NCBI RefSeq assembly: GCF_030295975.1
Contig: NZ_AP027364.1
Location: 4,154,001-4,218,000, forward strand
Source of the DNA: Thalassotalea atypica
GTDB taxonomy: Bacteria; Pseudomonadota; Gammaproteobacteria; Enterobacterales; Alteromonadaceae
Direction: 5' to 3'
Length of the DNA stretch: 64,000 nt
The position numbers and the translations under genes were made by a program. Below are positions 34,182-43,799 of the stretch, in pieces (within the stretch, counting starts at the first letter, position 1; each line of letters opens with the position of its first letter). The notes under the pieces are model-generated. The model was not told the origin of the DNA. It did no database searches and was given only the letters and a program-made list of their open reading frames with translations.

Positions 34182-35441
34182 TTAATCTCTTACTTGCCCA
34201 TCACCAAAAACAACGAATTTTTCAGTGGTCAATGAACTTAATCCCATTGGACCATAAGCATGCAATTTACTGGTGGAAATCCCAATTTCTGAACCTAACC
34301 CAAGTTGGCCACCATCTGAAAATCGCGATGATGCGTTAACCATCACCACAGAAGAGTTAATTTGACGAACAAATTGCTGACTTCTCGAGGTGTCTTGGCT
34401 AACAATCACTTCCGTATGATCAGACGTGTATTCGTTGATATGCTCAATAGCTTGTTCAAAACTATCAACCACGCGAATGGCAATCTCTTGCGCTAAATAT
34501 TCCGCGTGAAAATCGTCATGCGTAGCTAATGTTGCCCCTGAAAAATACCCCTGACTGTGCTCACAGGCGTGAACAATGACTGCATTATTAGCTAACGCTT
34601 TTTCTGCCATTGGCAAGAACCTATCAGCGATATCTTGATGAACCAATAACGTTTCAATGGCATTACAGGCACTAGGGCGTTGTGTTTTACCATTAACTAA
34701 AATTGATACAGCTTTTTCTAAATCCGCAAATTTATCAATGAATAAATGACAAACACCTTTAAAGTGCTGGATCACTGGTATTTGACTGTGTTCCGTCACA
34801 TAACGAATAAGCCCTTCACCGCCACGTGGGATCACTAAATCAATATAGTCACGCTGCTTTAATAGTTGTTCAATAACACTGCGACTAGTATCTGGAATTA
34901 CAGACACCATGTTAAGGTTTAGATCGAACTCAGATAGCACTGAATGCAAACAATTTGCGATAGCAAGGTTTGAATTAATTGCTTCTGAGCCCCCACGTAA
35001 TACTACCGCATTACCTGATTTAATACAGAGCGCTGCCGACTCAGCCGTTACATTCGGACGCGCTTCATAAATCATAGAAACAACGCCAAGAGGGATACGC
35101 ATTTTCCCCACTTGAATGCCATTAGGACGTAGTGAAAGTTCTGCCATATGGCCAACAGGATCCGTTAAAGCCACTATCTCTCGAATTGCATTAGCGATGC
35201 CAGATATTCCATCATCATCAAGCTTTAGACGATCAAGCATCGCAATGGATAAACCTTTTTGCTCACCAGCGGTTAGATCCAAAGCGTTTTGTTCAATGAT
35301 ATGCTCTTTGTTCGTTTCAATGGCTGTGGCCATTGCCAACAACAAGCTATTTTTTTGTGTGGTATTTAACTGCGCCACTTCACGACTGGCAATTTTTGCC
35401 TGCTTTGCCATGTCTGTCATATCAAATGTTTGTACGGACAT
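34182..35441 (-). CDS. proA: Gamma-glutamyl phosphate reductase
   Basis: A 419-residue aldehyde-dehydrogenase-fold enzyme reducing gamma-glutamyl phosphate to glutamate semialdehyde with NADPH, the second step of proline synthesis. PLGVVSMIYEARPNVTAE, CIKSGNAVVLRGGSEA and the catalytic-Cys segment RPSACNAIETLL are diagnostic. Length equals E. coli ProA (417). Its ATG overlaps the proB stop by one nucleotide (TAATG), so proB-proA form an operon. Confidence 0.97.
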   Translation of the reverse strand: MSVQTFDMTDMAKQAKIASREVAQLNTTQKNSLLLAMATAIETNKEHIIEQNALDLTAGEQKGLSIAMLDRLKLDDDGISGIANAIREIVALTDPVGHMAELSLRPNGIQVGKMRIPLGVVSMIYEARPNVTAESAALCIKSGNAVVLRGGSEAINSNLAIANCLHSVLSEFDLNLNMVSVIPDTSRSVIEQLLKQRDYIDLVIPRGGEGLIRYVTEHSQIPVIQHFKGVCHLFIDKFADLEKAVSILVNGKTQRPSACNAIETLLVHQDIADRFLPMAEKALANNAVIVHACEHSQGYFSGATLATHDDFHAEYLAQEIAIRVVDSFEQAIEHINEYTSDHTEVIVSQDTSRSQQFVRQINSSVVMVNASSRFSDGGQLGLGSEIGISTSKLHAYGPMGLSSLTTEKFVVFGDGQVRD

Positions 35442-36553
35442 TATTTACTTCCTTCATTGACGAGTACCATATCATCGCGATGTATGATCACTTTGCTAGG
35501 GCAATATCCTAAAATGCCGTCGATGGCTTCACTTTGAAAACCTATGATTTGCCCAAGATTTTGAGAGCTGTATTGGCTGATGCCTTGTGCGATAATCTGA
35601 TCAGACTCACTATCGACAATTTCTATCAGTTCTCCGGCAGCGAATGCCCCTGAGATTCTGCTGATCCCTGACGGTAATAACGACGCACCTTTTTGTAATA
35701 AAGCAGCAACTGCACCTTGATCTATCTTCACTTGGCCACAGCTTTTGAGTGTGTGTTTTAACCAATGTTTTTTAGCCCGAATTGCATTTTGTTGTGCGAC
35801 AAAATGCGTTCCTGGGTTGCTACCATTTAATAAGCGATCAAATACGTCGCTACGTGTGCCATTGATAATGTAAGTTTCTATGCCGTTTTCAGTGGCCTTT
35901 TCAGCGGCTTGAATTTTCGTCTTCATGCCTCCTGTTGCCACATGATTGCGTGTTGTACCTGCCATCGCATATATGCTGTTATCAATTTTACCTATTTCTT
36001 TGAGCATTTTAGCATCAGGATTTACCCTAGGATCTTGTTCAAATACACCATCAATATCACTTAAAATAAGTAAACAATCTGCTTCACTGACCAGCGCAAC
36101 CAATGCCGCCAAATTATCATTATCCCCAACTTTAAGCTCATCTGTTGCCACCGTATCGTTTTCATTGACGATGGGGATGATCTTATTCGCTAGCAGAATC
36201 CGAAGTGTATTTTTAATATTAATATATCGTTGACGGTCTTTTAAATCGCCATGTGTAATCAATAATTGAGAGCAAGGCTCATCAAAAAAACGCTGCCAGT
36301 TTGCCATCATTTTCATTTGGCCGACAGAAGCCATTGCTTGTTTCGTGGGGATAGAGGGGTTGGGTGAGCCGTGTTGTATTAAGGAGCGCCCCGCAGCAAC
36401 GCTGCCAGAGGACACAAGAATAACTTCTTTTCCTGCGTTATGACACTGAGTGATAAAGCGCGCAATGGCCAAAAGGTACTTACCGCTGCACCCTTGTGTC
36501 GTTGGTGAAATTAGTGCACTACCTACTTTGATGACAACCCGTTGAAAATTCAT
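35441..36553 (-). CDS. proB: Glutamate 5-kinase
   Basis: A 370-residue kinase making gamma-glutamyl phosphate, the first and feedback-regulated step of proline synthesis. VVIKVGSALI begins the amino-acid-kinase domain, then VSSGSVAAGRSL, NENDTVATDELKVGDND and the C-terminal PUA domain (about 280-365). The frame runs on to 36568, but the ATG at 36553 is preferred because AGGGGGAG lies just before it and homology starts there. First gene of the proBA operon. Confidence 0.96.
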   Translation of the reverse strand: MNFQRVVIKVGSALISPTTQGCSGKYLLAIARFITQCHNAGKEVILVSSGSVAAGRSLIQHGSPNPSIPTKQAMASVGQMKMMANWQRFFDEPCSQLLITHGDLKDRQRYINIKNTLRILLANKIIPIVNENDTVATDELKVGDNDNLAALVALVSEADCLLILSDIDGVFEQDPRVNPDAKMLKEIGKIDNSIYAMAGTTRNHVATGGMKTKIQAAEKATENGIETYIINGTRSDVFDRLLNGSNPGTHFVAQQNAIRAKKHWLKHTLKSCGQVKIDQGAVAALLQKGASLLPSGISRISGAFAAGELIEIVDSESDQIIAQGISQYSSQNLGQIIGFQSEAIDGILGYCPSKVIIHRDDMVLVNEGSK

Positions 36554-36568
36554 GTCTCCCCCTAACAT

Positions 36569-37455
36569 TAGACCCTGTCAGAATGACCTAAAAAAGCGCC
36601 CATGTACAATGCTCTTTGGCACTTTATTTAAACTAAAATGAAATTTATAATCACTTTAGGTAATAATTAGGCATAAATGTCTGTTTTTATAACTTTTGCA
36701 TACAATATTCCTATTACGAAAATCATGGTAGAAGTCCATTAGTCGTATTTTTGTACTTACACAAGAGAGCGAGATATTGCGTTGACTCAGGTAAAACTAT
36801 GATTGTAACTCGATATGCTGACTAATTTTCTTATCCTAACAATGAGATTTGGGCGTTTTATTACGATTTCCGGCGAAACAATACAAACCTTATTGAATCG
36901 ATTAACAGATGTTTTTTCGAATTAAAATCAATTCCGACACTACCTAGGTGCGAAAAATCTAACAAAATTTCCCTTGATAGATAAGTTCACTGTTGGTTCA
37001 GATAAGATTTGCTATCAAGTTAACGAATAGGCAACAAAAAACAGATTAAGTGTACGAAAATAGACAAGTAAAAAATTAATTGTTTCAAATTTGTTCATCC
37101 ATAAATGATACTAGCAGGCTACTACATACGTTGCATTAGCTAGTTTTCTCATTGATTTCATTTAATTAATAACTGGGTAAGTTTCTTTTATGCGTCCTTC
37201 AATGATAATTGATGTCAAAGGATTAAAACTGACTATTGATGACACTTAAGTAAAGTACCATTTAGTAGACCCTTTTGAGCAATATGGATAGTATAAGGAA
37301 CCAAGAAGAGTTGGTAAAATTAGACTACTTGCCATTGAATTGACTCTTGAAATAGATAATATTTGACGACATAGAAATAATACTGATGAATCCCTAGTTA
37401 TAACTCGATAAAATAGTTACAGATTAAAATTTAATTAAAAGAATGACTTCAATCT
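36569..37455. other. Long gap with degraded sequence
   Basis: Nearly 900 nt, AT-rich, without an intact gene on either strand, unusual for this compact region. The proB promoter must lie at its left end. A possible nagZ remnant lies at 37190-37291; elsewhere no motif was convincing. It looks like a decayed gene region. Confidence 0.5.
37190..37291 (+). pseudogene. Possible 5' remnant of nagZ (beta-N-acetylhexosaminidase)
   Basis: An ATG at 37190 opens a 19-codon frame, MRPSMIIDVKGLKLTIDDT, then a stop (37247-37249), with HLVDPF a little further in the same frame. NagZ proteins begin M-x-P-x-M-x-D-V-x-G-L-x-L and continue HPLVGG, so this looks like a decayed start. The match is short and made from memory. 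Confidence 0.35.
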
Positions 37456-38352
37456 ATGTTTAGCATGTTACCCGCACCAATTGTGGCCTCAATTTCCTTC
37501 TTATTATACGTAGTCAATACATTATTTTGGCTTGCCCCCATTATTATTGGTTCATTCCTTAAAGCCATCGTACCTCTTAAAGGCTGGCAGAAATTTTTTA
37601 GTTATTGGCTGGATCTAATGGCTAGCAACTGGGTTGCGGTAAACACATGCATTCAAAATGGCTTTACTCGCGTTGACTTTCAAGTAACGGGGCTCGAAAA
37701 CTTAACCAAAGATCAATGGTACTTAGTCTTGAGTAATCATCAAAGCTGGGTAGATATACTTGTTCTTCAACGTTTATTGCACGGAAAAATCCCATTTTTA
37801 AAATTTTTTTTAAAAAAGGAACTTATTTATGTACCTTTTCTCGGCATCGCGTGGTGGGCCTTGGATTTTCCTTTTATGAAAAGATATAGCCAAAGCTTTT
37901 TGAAGAAAAATCCACACTTGATTGGTTCAGACATTGAAACCACGCGCAAAGCATGTGAAAAATTTAAACACAAGCCGGTTAGCGTAATGAATTTTATCGA
38001 AGGGACTCGTTACACGCCACAAAAACACTCTAAACAAAAATCCCCCTTTAAACACCTACTGCGTCCTAAAGCCGGTGGCATTGCTTTTGTATTGGACGCC
38101 ATGGGAGAACACTTAACTAAAATAGTCAATGTGACCATTCACTATCCTGATGGCATTCCTGACTTTTTTGACTTTATTAGCGGTAAAGTCAAAACCATTG
38201 AAGTACGAGTTGAAACGCAAGATATCGATAGAGCCGTCATTGGTGATTACTTTAATGACAAAGCGTTTAAGCAGAATTTTCAACGTTGGGTAAATCAATT
38301 ATGGTTAGACAAAGACGAAACCCTTGATAATATGGTTGATAATCAAAAATAG
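37456..38352 (+). CDS. YihG-like lysophospholipid acyltransferase
   Basis: A 298-residue membrane acyltransferase. Two N-terminal membrane segments, then the catalytic NHQSWVD (NHx4D) motif, PFLGIAWWALDFPFMKRYS, and FIEGTRYT (acyl-acceptor motif EGTR). Arrangement and motifs match E. coli YihG, an alternative 1-acylglycerol-3-phosphate acyltransferase of the inner membrane. It is followed 18 nt later by the mechanosensitive channel gene, so both membrane functions are probably co-expressed. Confidence 0.88.
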   Translation: MFSMLPAPIVASISFLLYVVNTLFWLAPIIIGSFLKAIVPLKGWQKFFSYWLDLMASNWVAVNTCIQNGFTRVDFQVTGLENLTKDQWYLVLSNHQSWVDILVLQRLLHGKIPFLKFFLKKELIYVPFLGIAWWALDFPFMKRYSQSFLKKNPHLIGSDIETTRKACEKFKHKPVSVMNFIEGTRYTPQKHSKQKSPFKHLLRPKAGGIAFVLDAMGEHLTKIVNVTIHYPDGIPDFFDFISGKVKTIEVRVETQDIDRAVIGDYFNDKAFKQNFQRWVNQLWLDKDETLDNMVDNQK

Positions 38353-38370
38353 ATACGGACAACAATTTTC

Positions 38371-39609
38371 GTGAATGATTTATTAATACAATTGCTGAAT
38401 CAATTGGGCGTACCGCTACAATACCTTTCGTTAAGCAAAACACTTTCGGGCATTGTATTAATTTTATTGGCGTCCAGCATCAGCTATTACTTAGTTAAGC
38501 ATCGTATTGTCGCGCTACTAAATAGCATTGTAACGCGTTCTAAAAATACGTGGGATGATCTGCTGATCAGCCACCAAATATTCACCCGTATTGCCGGCTT
38601 AACACCCAGTATTGTTATTTTATTTTTGGTGCCCCATTTACTTGAAGACGCAGTATCAATCAGTATCTTTTTAACCACCGCCGTGAAAGTTGTTATGGTA
38701 TTTCAGGTTGCACATTGCCTTAGCGCACTGCTCAATGTAATTCAGAGTATCTATCAACAAAAAGAGACTGCGAAGTACTTGCCATTAAACGCCAGCATAC
38801 AAGTGATTAAACTGATTATTTACTTAATTGCGACTATTTTAGCGATTTCATTTATTTTGGATCGCTCACCTATTTATTTGTTAAGTGGTTTAGGCGCACT
38901 GACCGCAGTGTTGCTATTGGTTTTTCAAGACACCATCAAAGGGCTAGTCGCGAGTATTCAAATTTCTGCGAATAAAATGCTAGCACCTGGCGACTGGGTT
39001 GAATTACCACAATACGGTGCCGATGGTGATGTGATAGAAATAGGCCTCAATACGGTTAAAATTCAAAACTTCGATAGAACGGTAACCACTGTACCAACTT
39101 ATGCATTGATCAGTGGCTCATTCAAAAACTGGCGCGATATGTTTAAATCAAACGGCCGTCGCATAAAACGCTCAATTATCATTGATATAGGCAGTGTTTG
39201 CTTTTACCGAGCTGAAGATATTGAGCCGTTGAAAGAAATTAGGTTACTTAAGCCTTATCTTGAACAAAAACAACAAGAGTTAAATGAATACGCAGTGCAA
39301 AATCAACTCGCTACTGACGACAAATTAAACCATCGCCAGTTAACAAATATTGGAACATTTAGGGCATATATCGAAGCATATTTAAAAAGCCACGCTAAAG
39401 TACAACATCAGATGACTTGCATGGTCAGACAATTATCAGCCACAAGTACAGGCATACCATTAGAATTATATTTTTTCAGTAATGATCAGAACTGGGTTAA
39501 TTACGAGGGAATACAAGCAGATATTTTTGATCACCTTTATGCAATGGCACCAAACTTCGGTGTACGCATTTTCCAGCATCCAACAGGTTTTGATTGGAAT
39601 CGTAGTTAA
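38371..39609 (+). CDS. Mechanosensitive ion channel, YbdG/MscM-like
   Basis: A 412-residue MscS-superfamily channel. Five membrane segments (about 20-170), then the pore-lining/upper beta region LLSGLGALTAVLLLVFQDTIKGLVASIQISANKMLAPGDWVELPQYGADGDV, typical of MscS proteins. The following cytoplasmic segment with KNWRDMFKSNGRRIKRSI matches YbdG-type channels. GTG start (38371). It releases solutes on osmotic downshift. Likely co-transcribed with the upstream acyltransferase. Confidence 0.9.
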   Translation: MNDLLIQLLNQLGVPLQYLSLSKTLSGIVLILLASSISYYLVKHRIVALLNSIVTRSKNTWDDLLISHQIFTRIAGLTPSIVILFLVPHLLEDAVSISIFLTTAVKVVMVFQVAHCLSALLNVIQSIYQQKETAKYLPLNASIQVIKLIIYLIATILAISFILDRSPIYLLSGLGALTAVLLLVFQDTIKGLVASIQISANKMLAPGDWVELPQYGADGDVIEIGLNTVKIQNFDRTVTTVPTYALISGSFKNWRDMFKSNGRRIKRSIIIDIGSVCFYRAEDIEPLKEIRLLKPYLEQKQQELNEYAVQNQLATDDKLNHRQLTNIGTFRAYIEAYLKSHAKVQHQMTCMVRQLSATSTGIPLELYFFSNDQNWVNYEGIQADIFDHLYAMAPNFGVRIFQHPTGFDWNRS

Positions 39610-39671
39610 TAACGATTGAGTTAAATAAGGCTGAGTTTCAGCTGCCCAGCCTATTTCGATTTTATCCTGAT

Positions 39672-40529
39672 TTAGCGCAACCTGATCACACCTTCTTGCA
39701 TGGTTGAAGCAACTAGTTCACCCTGTCGATTAAATATTTGCCCTTTAACTAGCCCGCGACCGTTGGTAGCAGACGGGCTATCAATAGCATATAGCAACCA
39801 GTCATCAAATCTAAACGGGCGATGAAACCACATTGAATGATCTATGGTTGCGATTTGCATATTAGGTTGCCAGTGAGTTTGCCCGTGTTTAAACAGCGCG
39901 GTTGGCAGAAAGTGGAAATCTGATGTGTAAGCAAGCATATAGGTATGAATACGCTGATCATCTGGTAACTCGCCATTAGTTTTTATCCACATATGCAATT
40001 TGTCATCTGTTGCTTGTGGTTTTAGCCAATTGTACTGTTCAATTGGCTTTATCAAGATAGGCTTCTCAGCAAGAAATTTTTCTCGGGTATGCAAAGGAAT
40101 AGCATCTTGGTGTTCAACAATAAAATCCTGATACGATGACACGCCGTCAGGTCCTTTCACTTTTGGCATTTGATCTTGATGATCAAATCCAGATTCTACG
40201 CCCTGAAAGGAAGCACTCATAAAAAATATTGTTTTGCCATTTTGAATAGCCTGAACACGTCGAGCACTAAAACTTTTCCCATTACGCAACTCTTCAACCT
40301 CGTACACTACAGGCTTTGATGCATCACCTGGACGAAGAAAATAAGAATGTAGCGAATGCACTTGTCGGTCTGGTTCAACTGTTTCTTGTGCGGCTGACAA
40401 TGCCTGACCAAGTACTTGACCACCAAATAATGCCTTAAAGCCTAAATCTTGACTTTGTCCTCGATAAATTCCTTTTTCAATAGTTTCTAGTTTTAGTAAT
40501 GACGATAAGTCATCTAATACTTTACTCAT
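39672..40529 (-). CDS. tesB: Acyl-CoA thioesterase II
   Basis: A 285-residue double-hotdog thioesterase hydrolysing acyl-CoA to free fatty acid. GIYRGQSQDLGFKALFGGQVLGQAL, HSLHSYFLRPGD and IATIDHSMWFHRPFRFDDWLLYAIDSPSA (active-site Asp in TIDHS) are diagnostic for TesB. Length is that of the E. coli enzyme (286). Single gene, divergent from the next plus-strand gene across 250 nt. Confidence 0.95.
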   Translation of the reverse strand: MSKVLDDLSSLLKLETIEKGIYRGQSQDLGFKALFGGQVLGQALSAAQETVEPDRQVHSLHSYFLRPGDASKPVVYEVEELRNGKSFSARRVQAIQNGKTIFFMSASFQGVESGFDHQDQMPKVKGPDGVSSYQDFIVEHQDAIPLHTREKFLAEKPILIKPIEQYNWLKPQATDDKLHMWIKTNGELPDDQRIHTYMLAYTSDFHFLPTALFKHGQTHWQPNMQIATIDHSMWFHRPFRFDDWLLYAIDSPSATNGRGLVKGQIFNRQGELVASTMQEGVIRLR

Positions 40530-40729
40530 AATTTGTCACCATACTTTGTCGTAAGTTAATTATACGAAATCACAAACTAAATTTAACAATAAAAATCAAA
40601 TAAATGCTGACACACGCCACGAAACAACTCCGTAATAATTTCAAAACAGTTTTACTTCAATTATTGTCATTTTTTATCAAGTTGCGTTAAATTCTTGTTG
40701 AATTTATAACCAAGTTTAGCTATGTTGGC

Positions 40730-40753
40730 TATAATGACATTAGGGTCATTATA
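40730..40753. promoter_or_regulatory. Inverted repeat overlapping a TATAAT -10 element
   Basis: TATAATGAC (40730-40738) and GTCATTATA (40745-40753): a perfect 9-bp inverted repeat whose left end is a consensus -10 hexamer. It is 27 nt from the start codon of the 84-residue protein. It could be an operator or, if transcribed, a leader hairpin. Confidence 0.5.
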
Positions 40754-40779
40754 ATTTTAGTTGGGAAACTGAGGCATCA

Positions 40780-41034
40780 ATGCAAGCATTATCAGAACGT
40801 GAAAGCCTTTTAGAGAGACGGCACAACGCTCAAGACTATTCTTTGCTTTGGGACAAACTGACGCTAGCTCAAAAATTTGCTGCAAGTAGCTTAACTCAAT
40901 TCGGTTATGACTTGGCTTACTTAAGAAACAGCAATAGTGGCAGTGTGGCTATTCTATTATGTGATGGAAATGCGGCGACAATCACCGGGGATGGTGAAAT
41001 AGATACAGCACCTAACGTTAAGATTCGAACATAA
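40780..41034 (+). CDS. Small conserved-looking protein, function unknown
   Basis: An 84-residue cytoplasmic protein (QALSERESLLERRHNAQDYS..., then AVAILLCDGN-like strand) with no membrane segment or recognised motif. A GAGG ribosome-binding site, an upstream -10 within an inverted repeat and a strong terminator just after the stop make it a well-formed single-gene unit. I do not recognise the family. Confidence 0.75.
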   Translation: MQALSERESLLERRHNAQDYSLLWDKLTLAQKFAASSLTQFGYDLAYLRNSNSGSVAILLCDGNAATITGDGEIDTAPNVKIRT

Positions 41035-41060
41035 AAAAGCACCTTAAAGGTGCTTTTTTA
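41033..41060. terminator. Bidirectional intrinsic terminator
   Basis: AAAAAAGCACCTT and AAGGTGCTTTTTT around a single central A, starting inside the last codon region of the 84-residue protein gene. It also serves the convergent minus-strand gene ending at 41086. Confidence 0.88.
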
Positions 41061-41085
41061 TTTATCAATGGTGTAAATTGAAATA

Positions 41086-41616
41086 TTACGCCATTGTATT
41101 ATTTTGCTTTTTTTCGATTGACTCAACTGTTTTATTTAAATCAATTAATAAAGCTTCTACTAGAGAAATAAAACCAATTAAATTATTGCTCGACCACATT
41201 TTTCTTATGTGTGCTTCTTTACCATTAATGTAGGTAACAAAACCATTATAAGAGCCAGGATTTAACCCTTCAAAACATTTTTCACTCATTGGTTTGAGTT
41301 GATCTTTTGACGATGAGCATGCTCTAAAAATAGCGCCATAATTATTAATTAGCGGAGCAATAAACTGAATTTGTTTTTCTAATTCAACCTTATTCGCCAA
41401 TTTGCATTCTTGAATTAATTTCAAACGAAATTTTGCAAACTCTTCATGACGACTTGCTACTAAGGCCATTTTGTCGGCAATCGCTTTACTGTCTTTCTTA
41501 GATTGGGTAAATTCACGACGAATAACGCGGAGTTCTTGTTGTAATTTTTCAGCACGAAAATAGAAATAAATACTAACTAAAATGAAAATGACAACAAGAA
41601 TTAATACAAAAATCAT
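41086..41616 (-). CDS. Membrane-anchored coiled-coil protein, function unknown
   Basis: A 176-residue protein: an N-terminal membrane segment (about 2-22, IFVLILVVIFILVSIYFYF), then a charged coiled coil (about 25-90) and a compact helical C-terminal part (about 95-165). No family recognised. It lies 28 nt after the TPR/GGDEF-like gene on the same strand, so it may act with it at the inner membrane. Confidence 0.7.
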   Translation of the reverse strand: MIFVLILVVIFILVSIYFYFRAEKLQQELRVIRREFTQSKKDSKAIADKMALVASRHEEFAKFRLKLIQECKLANKVELEKQIQFIAPLINNYGAIFRACSSSKDQLKPMSEKCFEGLNPGSYNGFVTYINGKEAHIRKMWSSNNLIGFISLVEALLIDLNKTVESIEKKQNNTMA

Positions 41617-41644
41617 AAATACTCATTAATATTGAAAATAGTTA

Positions 41645-43480
41645 CTAGGTTTCACTTAACCTAGACAGAAAAATATAAGGGTCTATATCCTGCACACTCG
41701 GTGCATCTAATGAATAACCTATATTAACTGAAAATTCACCTAAGTTGGCAAAAAATCTAACTTTTAATGCCTCAACCAGCTTTTCCATTTTTTCTTTTGA
41801 TTCATCACAAGATTGGTGTGGAAACATCAATAAATATTCACCTTCATTTATTTGCCCTGCATAATCAAATTCACCAACATATTCATTGATTAGAGTCGCG
41901 AACGTTTTGGCAACTTCGTTAACTATTTTATTATTGTATTTAAAAACGATATCTGACCAATTTTTGATTTCGATATAACCAACACTTAGCGGAAACTCAT
42001 ATTTTCGTGCTTTTTTATAAACCCGATGATAAAGCTGCTTGGTTTCAACTGGCTTCATCAATACATGTTCGGGTCGTTCATTTTGGTCATAAGCAAAATT
42101 CAGTTTTTGCGAGCGAAACCTTAACCATTGAAACACTGAAATTAACATCAACAGCAAGCACAGACCCGTTAGCATAAGCACATGTTGACGCTGTCTGTAT
42201 ATTTCACCAGAGAATTTATTCTTATTTTCATTAATTTCTACCACTTTAAGAGCCTGAAATTTACTTTGTTGCTCCCGTTGAGGATGCGCTGTTTGTTTGC
42301 CAATTACAGCTTTTTTACTCATTGCCAGTTTTTCAGTAACGATATGCTGCTTTAAAAACCCTATTGCTTTTTGGGGTTGATTGTTTTGTTCATAGTAATT
42401 AGCGAGTAACTGATATAGAAGCGCAAGCCCTGGCGCAGCAGGTGTTACTTGTGCAATTTGTTCAGCTTGCAGTAGCAATGACGATGAAAATTGCTCTCTG
42501 CCTGTTGCTTGGCTTGCAACAACTAGATTAATCAAAGTATCCAAGTAGGGAGTATTTAAATTTTGTGCCTTAAATAGACTCTCAGCTTCAACTAATGACT
42601 TGAACGCTTTCTCATAACGTTGCTGCTTGATCATCACTTTTCCTAAGCCTAATTCTGCATACGCTACTCTGATCGGCAATTGAAACTGAATAGCGTAGTT
42701 TTTAGATTCCCAGAAGGCATTATAGGCATCATCAAGTTGAGCGTCCTTCAAATAAACTTGTGCAAGCTGTGCGTAGGTGCTTTCTATGCCCACCAACTTA
42801 TTGGCTTCAAATCGTTTATCTAAAATTTTATCGTATAAGCTCAACGCTACTTCGCTGTTACCTAAATAACATTGAGATCTTGCCAATATTTCATAGAGTT
42901 CAATGTAATTAAATAGGGCTTCATTTGATTCAATGACCTTTTCTACCGCCAATAAGTCCTCTAAAGATTTGTCATGAGCGCCTAGAAATGCATTTGCCAT
43001 GGCGCGATAAGCTAAGGCAATGACAGTGTATTCTTGATTATTTTCTCGCTCTGCGAGCGTAACAACTTCTTCTATGTACTCAACCAAAGCTTCGTATTCA
43101 CTATTGTAGAAATACCCAGAAGCAAGGTTGAGTTTTAAATCCAATTTCACCTCAGAAGCGATGGGCTTATAAGTAAGGCCAAAACTGGCAAGTTGAAACG
43201 CCCGTGATGATTCCCCCTTGATTGATGCAATATCAGCAAGTAATGCATAGGTTTTTGCGAGCGTGTTGGGATCATAATCCAATCGATTGCGCACAACTTG
43301 TGTAGCAAGTTTTATCACAGCATCAAAAGGTAGCGCGAGTTTTTCCATTTGGTAAAATTGAGCAATTTTACCACTATTTGACTCTACGATTGATGGTTGT
43401 AACTGTGCATGGGATAGGCCAATAAATAGCAAGGACACTAATATTAGTGATTTTAGCCTGTCCGCCATTGTATTCATCAA
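41645..43480 (-). CDS. TPR protein with C-terminal degenerate GGDEF domain
   Basis: A 611-residue exported/membrane protein. The signal peptide ends near SHAQ, followed by a periplasmic array of TPR helices (about 60-400), a membrane segment (about 440-455, VLMLTGLCLLLMLISVFQWL) and a cytoplasmic GGDEF-like domain. The signature position reads NEGEY instead of GG(D/E)EF, so cyclase activity is doubtful. It may bind GTP or a partner. It lies next to, and divergent from, a c-di-GMP riboswitch. Confidence 0.82.
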   Translation of the reverse strand: MMNTMADRLKSLILVSLLFIGLSHAQLQPSIVESNSGKIAQFYQMEKLALPFDAVIKLATQVVRNRLDYDPNTLAKTYALLADIASIKGESSRAFQLASFGLTYKPIASEVKLDLKLNLASGYFYNSEYEALVEYIEEVVTLAERENNQEYTVIALAYRAMANAFLGAHDKSLEDLLAVEKVIESNEALFNYIELYEILARSQCYLGNSEVALSLYDKILDKRFEANKLVGIESTYAQLAQVYLKDAQLDDAYNAFWESKNYAIQFQLPIRVAYAELGLGKVMIKQQRYEKAFKSLVEAESLFKAQNLNTPYLDTLINLVVASQATGREQFSSSLLLQAEQIAQVTPAAPGLALLYQLLANYYEQNNQPQKAIGFLKQHIVTEKLAMSKKAVIGKQTAHPQREQQSKFQALKVVEINENKNKFSGEIYRQRQHVLMLTGLCLLLMLISVFQWLRFRSQKLNFAYDQNERPEHVLMKPVETKQLYHRVYKKARKYEFPLSVGYIEIKNWSDIVFKYNNKIVNEVAKTFATLINEYVGEFDYAGQINEGEYLLMFPHQSCDESKEKMEKLVEALKVRFFANLGEFSVNIGYSLDAPSVQDIDPYIFLSRLSET

Positions 43481-43565
43481 CCAAGACTTCCTATATCATT
43501 TGACTGGCAAATTGCTGCCACTTAGTAGAGTAGCTTAACGATTACTGCTCAAAGATAAAATAAAT

Positions 43566-43593
43566 TTTACTTTTTTTTGCGATAAGTTATACT
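43566..43593 (+). promoter_or_regulatory. Promoter of the c-di-GMP riboswitch transcript
   Basis: TTTACT (43566-43571), 16-nt spacer, TATACT (43588-43593). Transcription would start near 43600, 20 nt before the aptamer, reading rightward (plus strand). Confidence 0.6.
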
Positions 43594-43620
43594 GCAGGTG
43601 AGCTACTAAAGCTCGTTAAA

Positions 43621-43690
43621 GGCAAATCTAGTGAAAGCTAGAGACGCAAAGTTACCGGTCTAAGGGGAAACCTAAGGCGGCGGAACTGCC
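43621..43690 (+). ncRNA. Cyclic di-GMP-I (GEMM-I) riboswitch aptamer
   Basis: The core is near-canonical. GGCAAA is followed by a TCTAG/CTAGA stem capped by a GAAA tetraloop, then GACGCAAAG (43643-43651), then ACCGGTCTAAGG...CCTAAGGCGG, closed by TGCC (43687-43690) pairing with GGCA (43621-43624). This matches the class-I c-di-GMP riboswitch (as in V. cholerae Vc2) on the plus strand. Both flanking genes are on the minus strand and no plus-strand gene starts within 2.4 kb, so its regulatory target is not obvious. Four GGDEF proteins are encoded nearby. Confidence 0.9.
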
Positions 43691-43755
43691 AAATTTAGAT
43701 ATAGTGGGGGCTTGTCTATATTCAGCGACTTCCTAACGCCATTTCCCACGGTATT

Positions 43756-43781
43756 CTTTGCGTGTCTCCTTTAATTTTTTC
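43756..43781 (+). terminator. Anti-aptamer segment followed by T-rich tract
   Basis: CTTTGCGTGTCTC (43756-43768) can pair with the aptamer core GAGACGCAAAG (43641-43651), apart from a 2-nt bulge. It is followed by CTTTAATTTTTT. This could form a terminator when the aptamer is not folded, giving an ON switch with c-di-GMP. A second exact complement, CTTTGCGTCT, lies at 43822-43831. Inference from complementarity only. Confidence 0.5.
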
Positions 43782-43799
43782 AATAGATATAAAGTGTAT

